A program made the position numbers and the translations under genes. A DNA stretch of 9,813 nt from assembly GCA_007133995.1 (NCBI GenBank), contig SLLP01000190.1, positions 1 through 9,813 on the forward strand, in the 5' to 3' direction. Below the pieces are notes generated by a model that was not told where the DNA came from, did no database searches, and saw nothing but the letters and a program-made list of their open reading frames with translations. Positions within the stretch are counted from its first letter, which is position 1. Each line of letters begins with the position of its first letter. Below are positions 5,601 through 9,813 of the stretch, one piece after another. Source of the stretch: Balneolales bacterium. GTDB taxonomy: Bacteria > Bacteroidota > Rhodothermia > Balneolales > Natronogracilivirgulaceae.

Positions 5601-6848
5601 ATGATGGCTCAAAAATGCTTTTGTCTCTTTCGTTCCAAGTTTCCGTATACAGCGATCATTTTTCTGCTTGCAGCGATCGTCACCGCATGGAGCTGCTCCA
5701 CAAGCAGCACCGCAACCGACCCTGCGTCTTCACCATCGCCGGCATCAGGGGACACCACTTCCCCGCAAGAAAACCCTGACGCCCCTCGCGTTTTTCAAAT
5801 CACTGAAAACACGCCTCTCATCATCCCGCATGATGCCGGTATCATGATATGGGACATCACCCGGATTCCCGACCGGGAAAAGACCCGCATCGAGTTCCCT
5901 CATCTGGTCCGGTTTGGAGGATACTGGTACAGTTCCTTTCGGGAAGGAGAGATCCACGGCAACCATATCAGCGGACGTGGCCGGGTCATTCGTTCGGTTG
6001 ACGGTGTCCACTGGGAACCCGCCGCCCTGTTTGAATCTGCAACCGGCGATGTGCGCGACCCCCGCCTTTCTGTGACCTCAGACGGAAAACTCATGCTCAA
6101 CTCTTCAATAAAATATATCGAAGAGGCCGCACCTTTCCGTACCATCGATGGACAGATTGTGCAGCGCCAGTCGGTCACATGGCTCTCTGACGATGGGGAA
6201 ACCTGGAGCGAGCCCTATGCCTGTCCCACCGGAATCAATACCTGGCGCTGGGATGTGGCCTGGCACGAGGGTTATGGCTACAGCATTGGCTACAGCGGCA
6301 AGGACGCCAATGGCACCTTATATCGCACAAAGGATGGGAAAACCTGGACAACCTTGAAAAAGGATCTGTTTCCTGGCGGACATGGCAACGAAGCCGCCCT
6401 TACCTTCGGGCACGACGGCACCGCTTATGTACTGTTGCGCGCCGGTCTGGACGCACGGGTTGCCCTGGGGTTCAGCCGCCCGCCTTTCGACCAGGATTGG
6501 CAATGGCATGACCTGGACGCTTACTGGGATGGACCGGTCGATCGCCAGCCTGTCAGGGATATTCCCGGTTTCGAAAGAGATTTGGGCGGACCGGAGATCA
6601 TAACCCTTGCCGATGGCCGGCTGCTGGGCGCCGGAAGGGTCAGGGGTGTGATAAGAATAGCTGTTTTTTTGATTGATCCGGAGAGTGCGGTACTGACCAG
6701 AGTGGCCGGTGTGGAAAACGGCAGCAGCTATCCCGGCATCTTCGAACATAATGGGGACATCTGGCTGAGCTACATCGGGCACGTGAGCGGAGATGGTCCG
6801 ATACATGTTTCCAGAATTCGCTTGCCGGAACGGGACGACAGGGATTAA
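5601..6848 (+). CDS. Predicted lipoprotein with Asp-box (BNR/sialidase-like) beta-propeller
   Basis: 415 residues. A hydrophobic segment (residues 16-29) ends in TAWSC, a plausible lipobox with lipidated C32, then a low-complexity Ser/Thr/Pro linker (33-60) typical of anchored surface proteins. The main domain carries three Asp-box motifs (SxDxGxxW pattern): SVDGVHW (132-138), SDDGETW (196-202) and TKDGKTW (243-249), the hallmark of BNR/sialidase-type beta-propellers. WRWDVAWHEGYGYSIGYSGK (214-233) is another conserved-looking blade. Typical sialidase catalytic signatures (FRIP, the Arg triad) cannot be assigned, so an enzyme role is unproven; it could be a carbohydrate-binding or glycosidase-like surface protein. 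The start is set by GGAGG (5592-5596); ATG 5601 and ATG 5604 are both possible, the latter having better spacing. It stands alone, followed by 107 bases before the phosphatase gene. Confidence 0.8.
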   Translation: MMAQKCFCLFRSKFPYTAIIFLLAAIVTAWSCSTSSTATDPASSPSPASGDTTSPQENPDAPRVFQITENTPLIIPHDAGIMIWDITRIPDREKTRIEFPHLVRFGGYWYSSFREGEIHGNHISGRGRVIRSVDGVHWEPAALFESATGDVRDPRLSVTSDGKLMLNSSIKYIEEAAPFRTIDGQIVQRQSVTWLSDDGETWSEPYACPTGINTWRWDVAWHEGYGYSIGYSGKDANGTLYRTKDGKTWTTLKKDLFPGGHGNEAALTFGHDGTAYVLLRAGLDARVALGFSRPPFDQDWQWHDLDAYWDGPVDRQPVRDIPGFERDLGGPEIITLADGRLLGAGRVRGVIRIAVFLIDPESAVLTRVAGVENGSSYPGIFEHNGDIWLSYIGHVSGDGPIHVSRIRLPERDDRD

Positions 6849-6955
6849 AACGAAAGCGGATAAATACTCCTTCCCGGACGCGGAATATCCCTGACACGAC
6901 GGGTGAACACTCATGTTAACAAAGCGTTGTCTGCTTCAAAAAAACGGAATACCTG

Positions 6956-8254
6956 ATGACAGATGTAAATGCGGCACAACTCCGTGAGGAGAACAAACGC
7001 CTTCGCAGGGCTGTTGACGAACTCGCCATTTTGAATGATCTGGCTCTGGCCATCGGTGGCAGCCTCGACAGTGAAAAGATCATGAGGTCGATTGTGAGCC
7101 GGTCCATACGGGCGATACACGCCGAACAAGGGGACATCACCCTGGTAGACGAGGACAAGTCAAACCCGAGTCATACCCTTGTCCGGAGCATGATCCATTC
7201 CAGCGAAAGCTCCCCGCAGCACCTGAATCAAAACCTGCTTGGATGGATGCAGATTAACAAAAAACCACTCATGATCAACGATCCCGCCAGTGATCAGAGG
7301 TTCCGGAATGTAAACTGGGATGCCGGCATCCATTCCGTATTGAGCGCCCCCTTGATGGTGCGTTCCAGGCTTATCGGGGTACTCACCCTCTACAACAAGG
7401 ATGTCAGTTCACCGGAAGGCTTCACCGACTCCGATCAGCGCCTTCTTGCCATAATTGCGGCGCAGTCAGGCCAGGTGGTTGAAAACGCACGACTCTACGA
7501 GGAAGAACAGGCCCTTCAGAACATGCGCCATGAAATCGAGCTGGCTGCCAATATTCAGAAAAAGCTTATCCCTGACACTGCGCCACGATTAAACGGGTAT
7601 CAAATCGCTGGAAAAAATGTGACTGCTCAGACTGTCGGCGGTGACTGCTACGATTTTATCAAAATGGATGACCAGCGATGGGCCATTTGCCTGGGTGACA
7701 TCAGCGGCAAGGGCCTGCCCGCATCCTTGCTCATGGCCAATCTGCAGGCCGTCCTCCGCGGGCACACACTCCACCTCGACCACCCCGCCGACATCCTGAA
7801 GAATGCGAATCACCAGCTTTTCCACAGCACCAGTCCCGAAAAATTCGCAACCCTCTTTCTCGGCATCCTCGACACTTCCTCACATTCTCTGATCTATTCC
7901 ATTGGTGGTCATGAACATCCATATCTTCTGCGATCTGACGGGACCCATCTTCGCCTTCAAGCCGGCGGACTCCCGCTCGGAATGCTGGATGGCATGGAAT
8001 ACCAGCAGGAATCGATCGCACTGAAACCGGGAGACTGCCTGTTTGTTTATTCCGATGGTGTCACCGACAACGTTAATGCAGATTTCGAACCTTTTGGCGA
8101 GGAGCGACTGGAGAAAGTGCTTGCTTCTGTTTTCTCCGAAAAGCTGCAGCCGGACGCTTTTATTGACAACATTTTCAGCAGCAGCATGGGACATGGTGGG
8201 AAAACGGAGCTTTTTGATGACATGACCGCGGTGGTTTTAATACGTTATGACTGA
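6956..8254 (+). CDS. GAF-domain PP2C serine phosphatase (SpoIIE/RsbU type)
   Basis: 432 residues in three parts: a short coiled coil (residues 7-25, REENKRLRRAVDELAIL), a GAF sensor domain (about 26-180, including SVLSAPLMVRSRLIGVLTLYNK at 127-148), a linking helix RHEIELAANIQKKLIP (191-206) typical of RsbU-like proteins, then a PP2C/SpoIIE phosphatase (about 210-432). Metal-binding and catalytic motifs are intact: VGGDCYDF (227-234), GDISGKGLPASLLM (247-260), GGHEHPYLL (317-325), YSDGVTDN (365-372) and DDMTAVVL (421-428). Such proteins dephosphorylate a Ser/Thr-phosphorylated anti-sigma-factor antagonist (STAS) in partner-switching pathways, with the GAF domain sensing a ligand or redox state. 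No membrane segment, so cytoplasmic. No partner STAS or kinase lies in the window. ATG 6956 has only a weak GGA upstream. An ATG at 6913 is out of frame. Its end overlaps the next gene by eight bases, implying co-translation. Confidence 0.92.
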   Translation: MTDVNAAQLREENKRLRRAVDELAILNDLALAIGGSLDSEKIMRSIVSRSIRAIHAEQGDITLVDEDKSNPSHTLVRSMIHSSESSPQHLNQNLLGWMQINKKPLMINDPASDQRFRNVNWDAGIHSVLSAPLMVRSRLIGVLTLYNKDVSSPEGFTDSDQRLLAIIAAQSGQVVENARLYEEEQALQNMRHEIELAANIQKKLIPDTAPRLNGYQIAGKNVTAQTVGGDCYDFIKMDDQRWAICLGDISGKGLPASLLMANLQAVLRGHTLHLDHPADILKNANHQLFHSTSPEKFATLFLGILDTSSHSLIYSIGGHEHPYLLRSDGTHLRLQAGGLPLGMLDGMEYQQESIALKPGDCLFVYSDGVTDNVNADFEPFGEERLEKVLASVFSEKLQPDAFIDNIFSSSMGHGGKTELFDDMTAVVLIRYD

Positions 8255-9326
8255 CTCCAACATCCCCCGCAGTAAACCGGAAATCTGGCTGATGTCGGCT
8301 TACCGCACCGACAGTCATGCCCGGTGGGCGGACTGGCTTGTGGCATCACACCCCAATATCACCTGGAAGCGCCTGGAACTGACCGGTCGCCGGTTCCGGT
8401 GGCGTATCCGCGGCAATCCGATTTCCTGGCTGAACCTCCTGCCCGATTCCACACCCGACCTGATATTTGCCACTTCCATGGTTGACCTGGCCACCATACG
8501 AGGACTTCACCCGCGTTTGGCCCATGTCCCGGCATGGTACTATTTCCATGAAAATCAGTTCGCCTATCCGCTCAGCGAACATCAGCTGAACCGCATCGAT
8601 CCACAGATGGTGCAGCTCTACGGGGCGCTGGCCTCCGGGCGGCTTTTCTTCAACTCGGAATTCAACCGGCGCACCTTTCTCGACGGTGTGTTTGAGTTGC
8701 TGCGGACCAAGCCCCAGGCCGACAGTCTGGGAATCCGGATGCAGCTGGAGGACAAATCCGAAGTGCTCCCCATACCGATCGAGCCCATCCCTCCGGCCGC
8801 TGACAAAGACGAGCGTCTTATACTATGGAACCATCGCTGGGAATATGACAAGGCACCGGAGACGTTCGCCGGCGCCATGATACAACTGGCAAAAAAAAAG
8901 GATATCGATTTTCGCCTGGCACTGCTTGGTGACCGTTCCACCGCATTCCCGAACGAAGCCCTGCTTATGCTCCGCGAGAAGCTTGCCGATCGTATAGTCA
9001 TTGATGAGCGGGCTGACAGTACAACGTATCGGCGAATCGTCAGTGAGTCCTCTGTGGTCATCAGCACATCGCTGCACGAATTTCAGGGACTGGCCATGCT
9101 GGAGGCGGTCAGCGCCGGTGCACGTCCGCTGGTACCCGACGATTTGTGCTACCCGGAGCAGTATCCCGACGGGTATCGTTATCCGCCCGGTGACCAAAAA
9201 GCTATTTTAGACCGGCTTTCCGGTTGGTTCCGACGCGGATTTCCTCCTGCTCCCGATGTCTCAAAATGGGTTTCTTCCGCACTGAAAGAGAACTGGCAGC
9301 AATTATTGATCTTCAATCTCAAATGA
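8247..9326 (+). CDS. tRNA-queuosine alpha-mannosyltransferase-like glycosyltransferase (DUF3524/GTDC1 family)
   Basis: 359 residues. The N-terminal DUF3524 domain is recognisable: SAYRTDSHARWADWL (17-31), ELTGRRFRWRIRGNPISW (44-61), PDLIFATSMVDLATIRGL (70-87), WYYFHENQFAYPLS (97-110) and the segment with GRLFFNSEFNRRTFLDG (131-147). This is the pattern of GTDC1/QTMAN, the animal enzyme that attaches mannose to queuosine in tRNA-Asp. The C-terminal GT-B domain (about 172-359) shows LILWNHRWEYDKAPETF (191-207) and the nucleotide-sugar motif SLHEFQGLAMLEAVSAGARP (275-294) with E278 and E286 in the EX7E arrangement. Bacterial homologues are annotated from this similarity; their actual acceptor is not established to my knowledge. 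ATG 8247 lies inside the phosphatase gene (ATGACTGA overlap), with no SD of its own, so translation is probably coupled. The 3' end overlaps the convergent dodecin gene by 24 bases. I see no queuosine synthesis gene nearby. Confidence 0.88.
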   Translation: MTDSNIPRSKPEIWLMSAYRTDSHARWADWLVASHPNITWKRLELTGRRFRWRIRGNPISWLNLLPDSTPDLIFATSMVDLATIRGLHPRLAHVPAWYYFHENQFAYPLSEHQLNRIDPQMVQLYGALASGRLFFNSEFNRRTFLDGVFELLRTKPQADSLGIRMQLEDKSEVLPIPIEPIPPAADKDERLILWNHRWEYDKAPETFAGAMIQLAKKKDIDFRLALLGDRSTAFPNEALLMLREKLADRIVIDERADSTTYRRIVSESSVVISTSLHEFQGLAMLEAVSAGARPLVPDDLCYPEQYPDGYRYPPGDQKAILDRLSGWFRRGFPPAPDVSKWVSSALKENWQQLLIFNLK

Positions 9327-9509
9327 GATTTTGGCGTTGACGCCATAAGAGACAATTTTATTGTTTTCAACAATGGCTTTCATCTCGTTAATATAGATGG
9401 ATTTAATGTTCCTGACCGTTTTGGAGGCTTCTAACAAGGCATTGTTCGTGGCATCGTCGAAACTCTTTTCGGAACCAGCGATTACTTCAATAACTTTGAC
9501 TATAGGCAT
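9303..9509 (-). CDS. Dodecin family protein
   Basis: 68 residues, full length for dodecins, which assemble as hollow dodecamers that store or scavenge flavin or CoA in the cytoplasm. The sequence MPIVKVIEVIAGSEKSFDDA (1-20), LLEASKTVRNIKSIYINEMK (25-44) and GVNAKISFEIED (56-67) follows the beta-alpha-beta-beta pattern exactly. Classical dodecins have a Trp in the first part of strand 2 that stacks against the flavin ring (RNxxWxxV). Here that position is S37, with Y39 two residues on, so flavin stacking may be altered; this variant also occurs in other bacteria as far as I recall. AGAGGT (9520-9515) five bases before ATG 9509 is a good ribosome site. The gene is convergent with and overlaps the glycosyltransferase gene by 24 bases. 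Dodecins are commonly stress-linked, but nothing here shows regulation. Confidence 0.93.
   Translation of the reverse strand: MPIVKVIEVIAGSEKSFDDATNNALLEASKTVRNIKSIYINEMKAIVENNKIVSYGVNAKISFEIEDQ
9315..9330. terminator. Palindrome in the overlap of the two convergent gene ends, possible weak terminator
   Basis: AATCTCA-AA-TGAGATT: seven-base arms around two bases (a six-base stem with a four-base loop is more realistic), containing the glycosyltransferase TGA (9324-9326). On the plus strand the right arm runs into TTTT (9329-9332). There is no T-run on the minus side. It is located where a bidirectional terminator would be useful, but it is AT-rich and short, and it is constrained by two overlapping coding frames. 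Confidence 0.35.
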
Positions 9510-9570
9510 AACAGACCTCTTTATGTGAGTTCACGTTTCTGCTTATTTGAATAACAGACTTGTTGAAGTA

Positions 9571-9583
9571 ATCATTCAATGAT
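9571..9583. repeat. Palindrome ATCATT-C-AATGAT upstream of the dodecin gene
   Basis: A perfect 13-base dyad, 62 bases before the dodecin start and within the likely promoter region (9510-9663). It is a candidate operator. On the minus strand, TTGACA (9661-9656) and TTTTTGTTTA are nearby, but I cannot pair them with a good -10. The remainder of the gap holds no gene. Confidence 0.35.
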
Positions 9584-9663
9584 CAGTAGATAAACAAAAA
9601 GTGCGCATGTCACGGATTCCAGAGGTTACTTCGCCGTTGCCGTATCAACCCGGAATTGTCAAA

Positions 9664-9813
9664 TCACGATCTGGCCTGCTTGTAGGGCTTTAATTGGGCT
9701 TCAATCAGCTGGCGGCGGGGCTCCTGCCAGTCCGGAAGTTTGAGCGAACTGCCCAGCTCCTCGCGGGTCTCATCCACCAGGAACCCGGGACCCTCGGTAG
9801 CCACCTCAAAGAG
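9664..9813 (-). CDS. VOC-superfamily ring-cleaving dioxygenase-like protein (MhqO-type), C-terminal 49 residues only
   Basis: Partial: the frame enters from the right edge and ends at TGA 9666-9664. It reads LFEVATEGPGFLVDETREEL, then GSSLKLPDWQEPRRQLIEAQ and LKPYKQARS. The sequence LFEVATEGPGF-VDE is the end of the last VOC (glyoxalase/dioxygenase) module, where the Glu of LFE is the third metal ligand. The tail LPDWQEPRRQLIEAQL matches the C-terminus of the large ring-cleaving dioxygenase-type proteins related to Bacillus MhqO/MhqA, which are linked to quinone and aromatic-electrophile resistance. The rest of the gene lies outside, so the substrate cannot be judged. It is on the same strand as the dodecin, 154 bases upstream of that gene; co-transcription is possible but not shown. 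Confidence 0.75.
   Translation of the reverse strand, partial: LFEVATEGPGFLVDETREELGSSLKLPDWQEPRRQLIEAQLKPYKQARS

Noticed and set aside
5601..6848. Calling the propeller lipoprotein a true exo-sialidase
   Set aside because: Asp-boxes are structural repeats found in many propellers; the FRIP motif and catalytic Arg triad could not be identified.
6318..6914. 198-codon minus-strand frame
   Set aside because: Antisense to the Asp-box lipoprotein, which has a strong ribosome site, a signal sequence and repeated motifs.
8618..9067. 149-codon minus-strand frame
   Set aside because: Antisense to the glycosyltransferase gene and Ser/Arg-rich as expected for a shadow.

Overview
The window looks like a piece of a mid-GC bacterial chromosome, not phage or plasmid DNA. 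I see no integrase, transposase, rRNA, tRNA or CRISPR. Several starts have A-rich leaders with little Shine-Dalgarno (SD) signal, and the gene set is a mix of secreted and lipid-anchored proteins, a 2-oxoacid:ferredoxin oxidoreductase and a DUF3524-type glycosyltransferase. This fits the Bacteroidota/Balneolota/Rhodothermota side of the tree, but that placement is an inference and could be wrong.

Left part (1-1868, all minus strand): a 2-oxoacid:ferredoxin oxidoreductase operon begins here, with a small two-cluster ferredoxin subunit (765-992) followed by the alpha subunit (730 down to the window edge, partial). Behind it lie a 291-bp leader rich in small inverted repeats and a DJ-1/PfpI family protein (1284-1868).

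Middle-left (2076-2845, minus strand): a decayed toxin-antitoxin pair. A ribbon-helix-helix antitoxin carries an in-frame TGA and a frameshift at a run of seven A. Its frame-restored stop overlaps the GTG start of a PIN-domain toxin that lacks its N-terminal catalytic strand and has Gly where a conserved Asp is expected. An unrecognised 44-codon frame lies between this relic and the next gene.

Centre (2846-5436): a secreted gamma-glutamyltransferase-family enzyme (minus) is divergent from a secreted PrxQ/Bcp-type peroxiredoxin (plus). A short tandem duplication spans the peroxiredoxin stop codon.

Right part (5601-9326, plus): a predicted lipoprotein with Asp-box (BNR/sialidase-like) beta-propeller repeats; a GAF-PP2C (SpoIIE/RsbU) phosphatase; and, overlapping it by 8 bases, a homologue of tRNA-queuosine mannosyltransferase (QTMAN/GTDC1, DUF3524). 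The last gene converges with, and overlaps by 24 bases, a dodecin gene on the minus strand. The window closes with the C-terminus of a VOC-superfamily ring-cleaving dioxygenase-like protein (minus).

Several genes (peroxiredoxin, DJ-1/PfpI, GGT-like enzyme, dodecin, PP2C regulator) would suit redox or stress physiology, but they do not form one operon. I see no convincing new multi-gene defence or metabolic system. The points most worth a second look are the phosphatase-QTMAN pair, the toxin-antitoxin relic with its perfectly phased A AAA AAC slip site, and the GGT-like enzyme with altered substrate-binding residues.
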